A stretch of DNA of 64,000 nt from Cyrtodaria siliqua. Its lineage: Eukaryota; Mollusca; Bivalvia; Adapedonta; Hiatellidae. The notes under the pieces are model-generated. The model made no database searches and was not told the origin of the DNA. It worked only from the letters and a program-made list of their open reading frames with translations. The position numbers and the translations under genes were made by a program. The stretch is from assembly GCA_037043455.1 (NCBI GenBank), contig JAWPHD010004372.1, forward strand, positions 62,001 to 126,000. Direction: 5' to 3'. How positions within the stretch are numbered: the first letter of the stretch is position 1; each line of letters begins with the position of its first letter. Of this stretch, positions 32,640-44,442 are shown piece by piece.

Positions 32640-34580
32640 GGGGCAATTCGGGAAAATACGGACAAACGTATAAATACGGACACTTTCCGAGAAAAGCCGA
32701 CCTCTTACGAACTATTACTAACAGGATTACAGGTTTCACCTTTTTGGTAGTTAATTTCTTCCTCTCGGTTACACACGCACAACCGTCTTCGTCACACAAA
32801 ATATGAGACGTCATACTTTTTCCAAGAAGTCAACCTTGCTTCCTTTTCGATTTTTCGTCAACATCGATAGGGTTTTGTATCTCGATAGATGTAGTAACAG
32901 TGCTATTACAGGTATAATTTTCAGCAAAATATTCAATAAATGGTACATTTATGTAGATGAAAATTTCTGTTTCCAGAAAGTAACAGGTTTGATGGTATTG
33001 GAAAGAGAAAATATTGAGAAAAATTAGATTTTAAAATCGTCCGAATTTTCCCATGCGACTTTAGAGCAGTCGGATAAATACGGACACACACTTTCTGAGA
33101 GCACAATGCTTGTCCGTCGATGTCTTTCTTGCGTTCTTCTTATTTATGCTTATTCCAAAAGAAATAAACGTAACAAATAACGCATACAGTAGGCCTACAG
33201 TACTAGTAAAGAAATAAAAATAATCATCGTATTTTATGGTCGATGTGTTGCATATCTAAGGCGGTCCGATGCAGCCTTGATGTCGCCGTTATACAGGGAA
33301 AGCCTGATAGAAGGAAACATTCTTATTAAACCGAAATTTGAACCTATATTCAAACGAGGTGGACCTCTGCAACGTTATAATTTAGGGTTTCGCTGCAATA
33401 TAGTGAACTTGCCAAAGGTCATGGAAATTATTGAAGGACACCTTCTGGCTTATAAAGTTATCTAAAAAATGTTTACTAACTGTGTAAAAAGGCTTACTCT
33501 TTAGAGGCCAGTTTCCGTCCAAGCCAAGTTTCCGTCATTCTCATTCAAAAAACGTTTTTACGTCACTTATTGTCAGACGTTTATAAGTGAAGATTGGAAA
33601 CAGGAAAAACAACCAAAAAGTAAATAAGCGGCACAAAAACGAAAGGGATTTCTCCGAAAAATGGGTTTACTTCCTTATATGGCGTTGGGGATGCGCGCGC
33701 ATACTGCCGCATAATAAACTATTAAAAAAATAACACTGTAATGACGTCATATTTTTATCACTCTACCGTGATTATATAGTTCAACCAAAGAGAAGCAACT
33801 CGTACAATTTGTGCCACTTCGATAAATTATATAAAACAAATTTCTTTGGTATCAAATTTCCAGGAAGAGGTAACCTTATAGAAAATAGAGTAAAAATTGT
33901 CAGGATAAATAGATTTGTCTGAAAAATTAGTTTATGTTTACATAAGTGACGGAAAGTGGCCCCCGACGAGTAAGCTTGAGAAGAAAACTAAGAAAAACAC
34001 AAAAGGCAGAGGCAGAGAGATAAAAAGGAAATGATGTAGATGTAAAAACTCTGGCTTATAAAGTTATCTAAAATTTGAAATCTGACATTAATTACTAACC
34101 GTTTAGTCTTTTCTATAAAAAGGCATTATCGGTAACTGTTGTAAACATTCTCTAATCATGTCCACGATATACAGTGATACGTAATGAACTACATGTGTAT
34201 GTTAAAATTGTAAAACTACAGAACTTTATAATGAAATTCCAATGTAAAGATTTTAAACAGTACAAGTTGAACTGTGTTCATATGTTGTTGTTTTTAAAAG
34301 GCTCGACCGTCCGTATTTCCCCTATTGGAAATTGGTATGTCCGGATTTTCCACCAATGCGTCCGTATTTTCCCTATCGCGTCCGTATTTTACCGTTTTCA
34401 CTGTGGTTATAAATCTACTATTTGGACTGCTTTGGACCTATTGAATACGCTGAAATAAACGATAACATGCGAGGACAGTGTTGTCCGAATTGAATTATCG
34501 CTTTGGTGTCCGAATTTTCCCACCGCATTAGTCACAGGAACGTCTCAAACGAGACCTTGCAAAAATCGTCCGTATTTTTT
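32640..34580. repeat. Region with dispersed inverted TCCG(T/A)ATTTTCC motifs
   Basis: The 13-bp motif GTCCGTATTTTCC and its variants occur in one orientation at 34310-34395, 34505 and 34565, and inverted at 32650-32690 and 33045-33090. AAAATCGTCCG is present at 33030 and again at about 34560. Such opposed subterminal repeats suggest a decayed DNA transposon of about 2 kb, but I could not fix its ends. Short open frames at 32618, 32803 and 33277 have no recognisable domain. Confidence 0.4.
33506..33961. mobile_element. Candidate MITE with ~14-bp inverted ends
   Basis: Left GGCCAGTTTCCGTC and right GACGGAAAGTGGCC are inverted with one mismatch. The interior is non-coding. Outside it, CTGGCTTATAAAGTTATCTA occurs as a direct repeat at about 33444 and 34051, so a wider segment is duplicated too. 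Confidence 0.5.
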
Positions 34581-34989
34581 TGTACGAACTGTGAATATAT
34601 ACTGTGCTAAATGGAAATCAGTCGTAACGAACGGTGTAAAGGATTTGAATTAATTCGCTAATTTGACAAAGATACATACTTCGAAACGAGGTATGTCAAC
34701 TTTTTGTCAAACAAGCTTCTTTACCATGTGTTATATAGATGGTAGCCTAGGGGTATCGTATATATATATTTTTTTTATTTTTTTTTTATAATATTTGCTG
34801 CTCAAGTGCCAGCGATTTTCTGTTATTCTCATAAGTAGAATATATGTCACGATATAAGAATCTTTCATGCGTATCCGGAAAAAGATCAGGAATTTCAAAA
34901 CGAGGTATACTTTTTTGAACAGTTATAACGTGGATTGGAATATATGAACTGAATAGCTATGGTTGATTCTTTTTCTTGCACATGATTAC

Positions 34990-35445
34990 GGTGTCCGGTT
35001 GGGGCCAGATACAATGTCGCATTGTCGTGGGCGAAAATGCGACGCCTGACAACGCGACACCGCGACATCGCGATACGACAGTGCGACATCGCGATACGAC
35101 AACTCGACATTGCGATACGACATCGCGACAATTATGTCGGGATGCCGTATCACAATGTCGCGATGTCGCGATGTCGCATTGTCGGGCGTCGCATTGTCGC
35201 GCACGACAATGCGACATTATGTCGTATTGTCGTTATGCTGCCAACGACAACGCGACATTCTTTCAATTGCCGTAATGTCGCCAATGACATCGCGACATCG
35301 CGACATTACGACAATTGAAAGAATATCGCGTTGTCGTGGGCGACATTACGACAGTACGACAATGCGACATCGCGATACGACATCGCAACATCGCGATACG
35401 ACATCGCGACATTGCGATACGACATGGCGCGTGACATTTATTTTC
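34990..35445. repeat. GCGACATCGC-type foldback repeat
   Basis: About 450 bp built from permutations of CGACATCGCGA and its complement TCGCGATGTCG, with both orientations interleaved, so it can fold extensively. It starts near ACAATGTCGCATTGTCGTGG and ends near GATACGACATGGCGC. The many His/Arg/Cys-rich open frames on both strands are artefacts of this repeat. Confidence 0.8.
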
Positions 35446-35589
35446 CCCGTTGTGTAAGATTAGGCTTTCAATCATCGATGTAAAATGCGGATAACCTTAT
35501 AACTCATGTTTGTGTTGTTTTTGGCATAAAAACCCATCATGTCATTCATTCACACTTTGCTTATTTTGAAATAAACCCGTGTCAAGAGG

Positions 35590-35886
35590 CTGAACACACC
35601 CCCCCCCCCCTCCCACCCATCCACCCCTTTTGGTACGCAGTTTTCAGGGCGTTTAAGGCGGTATTCAGTTGCCTACGCACGAGCCTGGTACGCAGTACTC
35701 GCAGAACACACTATTTAGTATTTAGTACTCATAAAATGTAGTTTTAAAAAAACAAATATGTACAAAAAAATCATAAAATGTAAATAAAGGTCAAATTTTG
35801 ATAATCGGCCCTTCATTCATCTAGAATTTTTGTCCGGAGCTAAATAGTATTCAGTACTCGGTCTCTAAAATAAGGAGTATTCAGTA
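35590..35886 (+). repeat. Target repeat of the pogo element, left part
   Basis: Begins in a C run (35601-35610), then GGTACGCAGT, CAGGGCGTTTAAGGCGGTATTC, ACACACTATTTAGTATTTAG, and ends GGAGTATTCAGTA. It is a paralogue of 44845-45330. The pogo transposon is inserted at its final TA; the repeat resumes at 40987. Confidence 0.85.
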
Positions 35887-37549
35887 GGGGAGACCGGGGC
35901 ATTATGTTACACGGGGCATAGTAATACATTTGAATTTGCTTAATTATGAAGTCACATATTACGTCATTGCCAGTGTTAATGTAAACATATTTGGAACCGC
36001 CATTTTCTCTAAAAGGTCAAAAAAAAATCCGATTGAAAATAAAAGAATTGTGAGGAAAAAAGGCTTTTTTGTGCACGTGAGTAACTTTTCTTAAATTTTG
36101 AGAATGTCGAACTACTATACTGGTTGTGTACCAGTTATCGTCATTCACCAGATTTCGTCATTATCAATAAAAAGCTCGATGTTGTGATTATTTTTCTACC
36201 CCACTTATTATTTTTCTACCCCACTTTACAAATCACTAAACACTATCATCAGACGATTGGAGGGGGAAAATAGTTTCGAAATGTTAACATACACTCTCAA
36301 ACCAACCCGTTTACCTATATAAATACCGTTATAAACAAAACACAATCAGGGAAATCACGCGCTAATGCGCATGCGCAGGAAGATTTCCTGTTAAAATAGC
36401 TGAGAAAATGCCCAAAATGCTAAAGGTTTACCACCACCAATTACATGTAAACCTCCGAGGTGTAGTCGAATGTAGTTCCTATAATAAAAAGTAATCCCTC
36501 CTTTTTCGATGGAAACGGGCATTATAAGTAGGGGAAAACTGCCCATTTCTATTCGATTTTGTGGTTATATGTATAAGAAGCGTATTAATAGGTTTTACTG
36601 GATCACTGATGAACATTTTCGAAATTTCGACTCTATGCTTACACTTTGTGAGCAATGAAAACAGTCGATCAATAAAAACAGCTGTACCCTTGACCTGTTT
36701 AGTAAACAAACAAGAACTTTCTTACATGTCTTGTGACCCCACGTTTTCTGGTGATTTTTCAAGTGGAAAAATAGTTTTCTATATGAACATTACACTGCTG
36801 CATTATCCATACTTGAGTTGAATTTGCAGCAAATCATTAATATGTGACACTTTAACATTGGTGTCTATGGGGAAAATAATTGGTGCTTTCATACCTAAAC
36901 ATTTGCAGCCAAGGGAGACAACTAGTTCACGTCAATCAATTTAAGTTTGCGGACAGTTATTTCCCTTCAAATTATGAACGTCGAAGTGAAGTAAATTACA
37001 TCTGATACCTACAGTTGAAAAACGATTTTAAGTTGTAGTATAGTGTTTTTTCCTAGATAGTTTTTTGGTGTATTCATATGCAATGGTATATTTATGTTTC
37101 AATTAATAACTACACAAGTTTTCATCATCCCAAACATGGATTATTCGGTATTAAACTGAGCATGGCGATAACTACTACATTCAGCTCAAACGACCGACCC
37201 AATTCACTCTATATTTAGTAACGGTCACGTGACACTTGTTATTGAGAATAGGAACAATGTAAACACAGAATATTTACGGCAAAGGTGTAAGCTTCTCTAC
37301 CGGCAAAAATATTTATTAGATGACTGGTTTTGATTTAGATATATTAAAGAACCAACATAAAAATGACGATATCTGGTATACAGCCAGTATGTCTATGATT
37401 TCGATTGTAAACTAGCGTAGGAATCAATGTTAGAGTAGATACTAAGCTTGACATTGCAAACTGAAGCATGAGTCGGCCTGCTTCGGATTTTTCTATATAG
37501 GTGTTTTATTCGTAACAGTGCGCTTGGGGCAATGTGTTACATTATGCTT

Positions 37550-37619
37550 GGGGCAGAGTGTTACAGTGTAACACTATGCCCCGCTTGGGGCAGAGTGTTA
37601 CAGTGTAACACTATGCCCC
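37550..37619. promoter_or_regulatory. Two 33-bp near-palindromes upstream of the transposase
   Basis: Units at 37550-37582 and 37587-37619, each GGGGCAGAGTGTTAC, AGT, then GTAACACTATGCCCC, separated by GCTT. They repeat the sequence theme of the element's termini (GGGGCAT, GTTAC), so they are plausible internal transposase-binding sites. They lie about 310 bp before the transposase ATG. Autoregulation is inferred, not shown. Confidence 0.55.
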
Positions 37620-37931
37620 GTGTACTTTTAATCGATACACTTAATACTAATTTGAAATGATTGAACGAATATGCTATTAATGACTACTTGAAATATAATA
37701 ATATGGACAGTAAATGTATACCATAATTAACGTACAGAATGGATCAGTTGCTTGGATGACGTAGAGTAGTTGTATAAAGTTGAAATCAGGAAGCCATGTG
37801 TTCGAGCGCACTAGATAGGCATACTCATAACATTTTTTTGTAATTAATATCGACCTTTTTGTCAGTTCTTATCTATTTAGCTATCAATCCTACATAAAGC
37901 ATAATATATAGTGGTTTAATTCCTTTGTAGA

Positions 37932-40487
37932 ATGGTGCGAAATTACAAGAGGGCTACATCGCCCTGTAGGGTCCCGGCCGATGTTATTTATAAGGGCGTC
38001 GACGATATTATCGGCAAGCAAAGAAGCATACGATCAGTGGCAGTTGAAATCAAATTGAACCCAATGATGTTTAAACATATTTATTTTACATCGATTGCGA
38101 AACAAGTTCTTGCAACTTAGATTAATCACTCTCGATGGCTTCCTGGGTAGAACCAGTACTAAGCAATGTGGATTAATTATCTTGCTCAAGGATAAATAAC
38201 GTGGCCGCGACGGAGGATCGAACCCACGACCTCTCGATCAGGAGTTCGGCGCTCTACCACTGGACCACACACTCAACCCAATGACACTATGCAGATACGT
38301 TAAAAGGGCGAGAGAAGGAGGATCAGATCAGGTTTTCAGCTTTCCGGAGCGGTCATTCCAACCTGTGTTCAACGATGCACAGGAGACCATCTTGAAATCT
38401 TACTTGAAAACTGCCGCTAACATTTACTATGGACTAAGTCCGAAGGAAGTGCGGGTTCTTGCATTTGAATGCGCAGATGCATTTAAAATCAAAATGCCTG
38501 AATCATGGTCTCGGGAGGAGAAAGCTGGGCCTGATTGGTTTTCCGGATTCATGAAGCGATATGACCTCTCCATTAGAACACTAGAGGCGACTAGTATCAG
38601 CTTTCAATAGGACAAATGTCAACATTTTCTTTACAAAATTGGCAACGGCAATGGACAGAGATAAGTTCCAAGCAACAGATTTAGGGGAACTCTGATGAAT
38701 CTGGTATAACGACAGTACAAAAGCCAAGAAGCATAGTTGCAAGTAAAGGGGTAAAGCAAATCGGCGCGATTACATCAGCCGAACGTGGTAACTCGTCACG
38801 ATGTGTGCGGCGGTAAACGCATGTGGCAATACAGTACCGCCCATGTTCATATTCGCGCGTGTGAAGTACCATGACCATTTTATACGTGATGGGCCAGTCG
38901 ATTGTATAGGAAGTACACATTCATATGGTTGGATGACCAAGGAAAACTTGCTTAAATTCATGAAGCACTTCGTACGACACACTAAGGCATCGAAAGAGAA
39001 CAAGGTGATATTACTGCTTGACAATCACGACTCACATATTCATCTTCAGGTACTGGACTATGCAAAGAAACATGACGTAGTAATGGTTTCGTTTCCGCCT
39101 CATTGTTCTCACAACCGCTTGATCGATCTGTCTTCGGTCCTTTGAAACGGCAATTAGCCAGTGCACAGGACGGTTGGATGCGCAACAATCCTGGGAAGAC
39201 TATGATAATCTATGATATCCCTGGATTATTTAACGAATGCTGGCCCAAGGCGTTTACGCCTCTCAATATTGTACACGGATGCAAAGTTTCCGGGGTGTTC
39301 CCGTTCAACAGAGAGGTGTTCAGCGACAACGAGTTTGCGCCAAGCAATGTAACGAATCGACCAGACCCAAATGAGACCCAAACTGAGTCTACTGCACCAC
39401 ATGAGGTACCAACCGGAAGTCTTGGCGGCCCTATTCATAACGTTGATGAGTCAAGTGTTGATGACAGCCAAGTAGAAACCAATGGCATTTCAGCCAATGC
39501 ATGGGATACATTGGACAAGTATGCTCACACACTAAACAGGACTGTTATTCATGTGCAAGGTGACGGTCACTGTCTGTTACATTCCGTGAGAAGAAGCATG
39601 GCCTAAGAACATATCGATGATATTAGCCATGATGAAATTTGCTTCAAACTCAGATGAAATCATAGTAAACAGGGGTTATCACACGGACTTTGCAGGTGAC
39701 CGGCACATAGTGTCAGACATTGAGAACTATATCACAAAGATGGAGTATAATAATGATGCCATTGATTTGGTTCTTGCAGCTCTGTGCAACAGCCTGGGTA
39801 TTTCAGCCATATTGTACCAGTATGTGCAGAACAATGTACAGATATTTGCCCATGCACCAGGAAAAGAAGACGTGAAATTCAGAGGTGACGTACATATCGC
39901 CAAGTATGGTCAAGATGGTAATTCACATTATAACTGTATTGGTCGCAGAAATGACTCTCCTCCAGAATCAACAACAGGACAAACCTACAGAACCATCGAT
40001 GTTTGCCCCTGAACACATCAGACCACACCCAAAAGCGCCTCCGAGAAAAAACAATGCAAGGCGTACCAGAAAACGCAAGACTGCTATATTAACCGATACG
40101 CCTGAGATGACTGCTATATTAACCGATACGCCTGAGATAACTGCAGTTGAGGAAGCTCTGCGAAAACGTGAAGCTGAAAGTAACAAAACCACGTCAACAA
40201 AATGTCAGAAGGAAAGAAAACAGAAACACAAGAAAACAGCTACAAAAAGAAAACCGGCACCAAAGAAAAAGAAAGCAGAAGAATCAGATTCTTCTGAAAA
40301 TGAGGACTACTACTGTTTGATATGTATGGAGCCATATCCGAACAGCAAACCAGGTGAACCGTGGATCCGTTGTATATCGTGCAAACTATGGGCCCATGAG
40401 GAGTGCACAAGTGTACATAAGGGTTCGTCTTTGTGTCAAAATTGCAACTCTGATTATTCGGAGAGAAAAATGTCTGAAGTGATGTAA
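37932..40487 (+). pseudogene. Pogo-type transposase fused to OTU protease and zinc-finger domains, broken
   Basis: Starts at ATG 37932 with a basic helix-turn-helix region (IGKQRSIRSVAVEIKLNP), is interrupted by a SINE at 38068, and resumes at 38285. There follows a helical DNA-binding segment (PESWSREEKAGPDWFSGFMK). The DDE core shows acidic landmarks NSDESG (38694), LLLDNHDSH (39020) and QPLDRSVFGPLK (39121). After a Ser/Thr/Pro linker comes an OTU-like cysteine protease: VQGDGHCLLHSV at 39550-39585 and GNSHYNCI near 39922-39945. A Lys-rich linker and a Cys/His finger end the protein (YCLICMEPYPN, CISCKLWAHEECTS, LCQNC). There are frame breaks near 38600, 38810, 39110, 39606 and 39960-40010. 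The pogo assignment is firm; the OTU and zinc-finger roles are inferred from motifs. Confidence 0.85.
38068..38274 (-). mobile_element. tRNA-derived SINE inserted in the transposase gene
   Basis: On the minus strand it has A box TGGTCCAGTGGTAGAGC (38260-38276 region) and B box GTGGGTTCGATCC (38217-38230), followed by a SINE body with TTCTACCCAGGAAGCC. A 10-bp target duplication AACCCAATGA lies at 38058-38067 and 38275-38284. It splits the helix-turn-helix region, and the coding frames on either side match when it is removed. Confidence 0.88.
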
Positions 40488-40986
40488 TCAACGCGGATGT
40501 TGGTGCATGACAAGGAGTGTTTGATATTTGAGTCATGACTGTTGCGTTCTAACATAGTTACGATAGAAGTTTATTCTTGTTTCACAAAGTTAAATGACTG
40601 TGTAGTGTTTAGCATATGCTTTTCTTTGAATATGTCAACACAGACCTGTTCAATATACTAGTATACAGCAATAAAATATTATTAAACTAAAACCTGTTCA
40701 ATATATTTAGTATTGGCGAAAAGGGCGATTATTTTTCAAATGTAACGTTTGCCCCGGGGTCTGTAACACTTTGCCCCAAACCCCGGGGCACAGTGTTACA
40801 TTTACCTGCCATTTTGTAAACGTTCTAGCGTGTGATTAAATGGTTGAATTGCTTGGATTAAACACATCGTTGGATTAAAAATATCTGGGTTTTTTACTAA
40901 AACATGAATTACTTGGGACTCGGCCAGTTTATCTTGTCTACAATTTGAAAAGTTTAAAAAGGGTAACGCTATGCCCCGGTCTCCAC

Positions 40987-41060
40987 TACTCGGGGTGGGG
41001 GAGGGGGTTACATCCTCATTTACGATGGAGCCACGTTTCGACGTTTGCATACGCGGTGTC
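40987..41060 (+). repeat. Target repeat of the pogo element, right part
   Basis: Continues from the duplicated TA with CTCGGGGTGGGGGAGGGGG then TTACATCCTC, matching the end of the paralogue at 45385-45420 (GGGGAGGAGGGGGG...TACATCCTC). Confidence 0.75.
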
Positions 41061-41460
41061 ATGATAAAGACCTTGAATGAATAAAATTAGAACCTAGAAA
41101 TATTACACCAGCAACATTTTGACTTTAAACCTGCTTGTAAACGAGAGGCCCTGTCAAGAATGCCATCACACACATACAAATCCTTTTTTTTTTAAATTGG
41201 ATTCTCCTATGTAATCTCAAATGCAACAATTGTCAACAGCAATACAATATAAATATCTGCCTTATTACATATCAATTTATTTTACTTTCCTTTAATTTTG
41301 CATCACAGCCATTATTAGTTATTGGGTTTGTAACTGGCCCCCTATGGAAATATGTGGCAACAGCCGACAGTAACATACCAAATTACTGACTTATTGTGTT
41401 GAGCACCTTCTTTATACATTTATTTTACAGACAAAAATATTATAAAAAAAAAACACAACA
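41061..41460. other. Non-coding, no recognised gene
   Basis: AT-rich. A TTGGGTTTGTAACTGGCCCC segment at 41322-41341 recurs, slightly changed, at 43568-43587, so these two points may be the flanks of the repeat block between them. Confidence 0.45.
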
Positions 41461-43420
41461 CAAAAAAAGAAAAAAAAAGAGGGTCAAAATGGCCCTGAAT
41501 CGCTCACCTGATGATCTTTGCAAAGATGAAAAATTGCCAAACAAACTTATAATTTCCTAACAAAATTAGATCCATGCTGTCCATGACATGTCATCGCAAA
41601 TTCCCGCAAGCGTCTTGAAGCGTTCAGGCTCAGTAAATGAATATATGGTTATAGAGTGGGTATTTCAACCTTTTCTACGTTATGACCAAGAGGCCTCATG
41701 GGTCGGGATGGATCTCAGCGCCAAAGCCGGTTGGATGGTTGTATCCTGTTCACGCTCATTCAGTGTATATATCATTATAGGATGGGCCGATCTCAAGGGT
41801 TTTATGAACCAAGGGATATGTTCCCTGGGGTGGGGATGGACTTTAGGGCCGCTGCAGGATGGATGGTTGTTTCCGTTTGCTCATGCCCAGTAAATGTATA
41901 AATGACTTCAGGGTAGGGATCTAAACAGTTTCCAAATTATGACCCAGGGGTTATGTTCCCAGTGATGGGAATAGGGGCTGGGGATGGACTCGGATGCCGA
42001 TGCTGGTTGAATAGTTATTTCTGCCTGTTCATGCTCAGTAAGTGTAACTGTGGTTTCAGAAGAAAATATTTTAAAGTCTTCCCTATATAAGACATATGGC
42101 CTCTGGGGTTGGGCCAAATTTGACCCCATGGTCTCGATTTGAACAACCTGGATAGAGGACCATAAGCTTATGGTACTTGCAAAACATTAGACCTCTAGCT
42201 TATGTAGTTTCAGAAGATTCTTTAAACCCTTTTGCTTCCACAGTCGAATAAATTGATTTTTATGACCAGTGTAAACCCAGATCAACCTGTACATCATGTT
42301 CAGGCTGATTAGGGTTTACACTGGTTGACACTCGAAGATAATGTTTTCCATAACACTTATATATAAAATATCACCAGAAGGTTTAAATTCAAATTTTAGC
42401 AGACGACATTTGAAATTTGGCGACGAAAGGGTTATAAAATTGTCCATATAACTCTTATATGAACCCCAGGACGGGTCCAGATTTTATCCCAGCCTCACCA
42501 TTTGAACAAAACTAGTAAAGAACCATAATCTTACACTACATGCAATATGTGAAAGCTCTATACCTTCTCAGAGGAGAAGATTTTTTGAATTTGTCTCTAT
42601 ATAAGTCTATGTAAAATATGTGACCCCGGGGCGGTGCCAAATGTAAGTCAGGGTCACCATTTGAACAAATTTGGTAGAGGACAATTTCAGAGAAGATTTT
42701 TTAAAAGTTTTCCGTTAACTCTATGTAACACTGTGACTCCTGGGGTGGGGCCAGGTCTGATCTAAGCGTCACCATTTGAACAAACTTGGCAGATGACTCT
42801 TAAGCTTATGGTAACTGCAAAATATTAAAACCTTTGGCTTTTGTAGATTCAGAGAACATTTTTCAAGTTTTCCCCTATGTAAGTCTATGTCAAACAGAGA
42901 TCCTCAGGGCGGGCCAGATTTGATACCAGGATCACCATTTGAACAAATTGGTAGAGACCATATGCTTGTAGTTAATGCTAATTTTTAAACCTCTCGCTCT
43001 TGTAGTCTGAGAGAAGATTTTTTAAGTGTTTCCCTATATAAGTAAACATGTGACTGGGGTGGGCCAAATTTGACCCCAGGGTAATCATTTGAACATACTT
43101 GGTAGTACATGGGTTGGCGATCATTAATAAAGAAAAACTGTCAAAATCTGTTCAGCGATTCTTGAGAAGAAGATTTTTTTAAAGTTTCGACTTTCGACTT
43201 TTTATTGTAACAGCGACCATCTTGGATGTTGCATTTACCTAATTTTAACAAACTTAAAAGCCATTGACCTCAGGATCAGGATGATCCATGTTTGGTTTGG
43301 TCAAAATCATTCAAAGGGTTTATGTGAAGTTAACGTTAACAGATGGACGGATGAGGACGAACAAAAGCGTTCACAATAGCTCTCTTTAAGCATTCGGTTC
43401 AGGTGAGATAAAAAAAAAAA
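41461..43420 (+). repeat. Degenerate bivalve repeat element with ~150-bp internal units
   Basis: Begins AAAATGGCCCTGAATCGCTC, then several units carrying GGTTGGATGGTTGTATCC. From 42040 to 43100 there are about seven diverged units of ~150 bp, marked by CACCATTTGAACAAACTTGG, ACCATAAGCTTATGG and TTTTCCCTATATAAG. It ends at 43365-43410 with TTCACAATAGCTCTCTTTAA and GGTTCAGGTGAGATAAAA, an end style common to molluscan non-autonomous elements. Related units occur in both palindrome arms (14930-15300, 22530-23040). No coding capacity. Confidence 0.7.
42224..42436. mobile_element. MITE with AACCCTTT ends
   Basis: Ends AAACCCTTTTGC and the inverted GACGAAAGGGTT. Inside, CCAGTGTAAACCCAGATCA pairs with GATTAGGGTTTACACTGG. 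Same family as 60290-60487. It lies inside the 41461-43420 repeat, so it is a later insertion. Confidence 0.65.
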
Positions 43421-44134
43421 GCACATAATAAAAGATATTTTTAGGCAAAAATGATTTAACGAATAACATAAACTGCAAAGCTCGGCGCAATAAGATGTCA
43501 TGACATTGACGTCAAAACAGGTACAGGATTTAAAAAAAAACTACCTATGTAGGAACAGTATTTAGTCATTGGGTTTGTAACTGACCCCCTACGGAAATGT
43601 GTGGGTTCAGTAAGATGTTAAGTTATTTAAACTATGGATCAGTTATTGTCCACCGTATTGTTTAAGTGACTGCCCTCGATGAAACCTAATGACCCTCTAT
43701 AGAAAAATAGGGGGTCACCATGTAAGCCAATGAGATGCCTAGAATTTTGTGTATAGTGCAATAAATATATACCGTGCCTTAAAAATTGCTTTCCATTAAT
43801 TTTACATCACAAATATAAAAGTCTTACCTTTCCTTGACTTTACTTTTGCATCACACATATATTCCACTTGAAGATGTCGTTTCGGTAGTGAGTAATGACG
43901 ACAAACAATGGCCTAGCCACTTATACAGTCCAAGTTAATGCTGAATCACTTCACTCCATTGTTATAACTGATAATAGCTTAATACATATATACCGATACC
44001 GAATACAGACATAGCGGATCTGCTGAGTATCCTATCTTTTTATCCAATGAGTTTATTAAAGTCAATAATACACAGTCACGAATGTAAGATTATATTTATC
44101 ATATAACACACCTACGACTCGATAGTTTCACTTT
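43421..44134. other. Non-coding, no recognised gene
   Basis: AT-rich. TTGGGTTTGTAACTGACCCC at 43568-43587 repeats 41322-41341. A small inverted pair, TGACCCTCTATAG with TAGGGGGTCA, lies at 43690-43720. Confidence 0.4.
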
Positions 44135-44442
44135 AAACAGTCTATTAAATCATTTTAGAATATGTTTTGTTTAGAATTTGCTATATCAGAAAGTCAAGAA
44201 ACTCATTTCTCAATGAATTATGCAAACCCTCAAAATATCCTTTTTTTATGCACAAAATACGGAGAACACATTGTCTCCTATATAAAACTCACTGTGTTCT
44301 GGGAACATGTTGAGTTCCATGTTTTGAAGAAAATTAATATTTTAAGTGTCTGCATAATTCATTGTGTAATGAGTTTCTTGACTTTCTGATATAGCAAGTT
44401 CTAAACAAAAAAATATTCTAAAATGATTTAACAGACTGTTTT
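44135..44442. mobile_element. 308-bp hairpin MITE
   Basis: The ends AAACAGTCTATTAAATCATT and (reverse complement) AAACAGTCTGTTAAATCATT pair, and the pairing continues about 75 bp through GCTATATCAGAAAGTCAAG. The loop is about 160 bp. The open frame 44162-44389 merely runs across the hairpin. Confidence 0.8.

Larger units (their letters stand above)
35887..40986 (+). mobile_element. Pogo/Tigger-type DNA transposon, 5.1 kb, TA target duplication
   Basis: The left terminus GGGGAGACCGGGGCATTATG (35887) and the reverse complement of the right terminus, GTGGAGACCGGGGCATAGCG, form imperfect inverted ends. TA is duplicated at 35885-35886 and 40987-40988. Sub-terminal copies of the GGGGCA...GTTAC theme lie at 35917, 37530-37620 and 40750-40800. 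The uninserted paralogue at 45316-45370 confirms both ends. Inside is one broken transposase gene (37932-40487); about 2 kb of leader (35930-37930) has no recognisable gene. Confidence 0.9.

Noticed and set aside
34895..35475. Cys/Arg/His-rich open frames on both strands
   Set aside because: Artefacts of the GCGACATCGC repeat.
38205..38276. tRNA gene on the minus strand
   Set aside because: It is the head of a SINE with a 10-bp target duplication.
38281..38610. A separate host gene starting at 38281
   Set aside because: Its ATG belongs to the SINE target duplication; the frame is the continuation of the pogo transposase.
44162..44389. 75-codon open frame
   Set aside because: It lies entirely in a hairpin MITE and has no domain.
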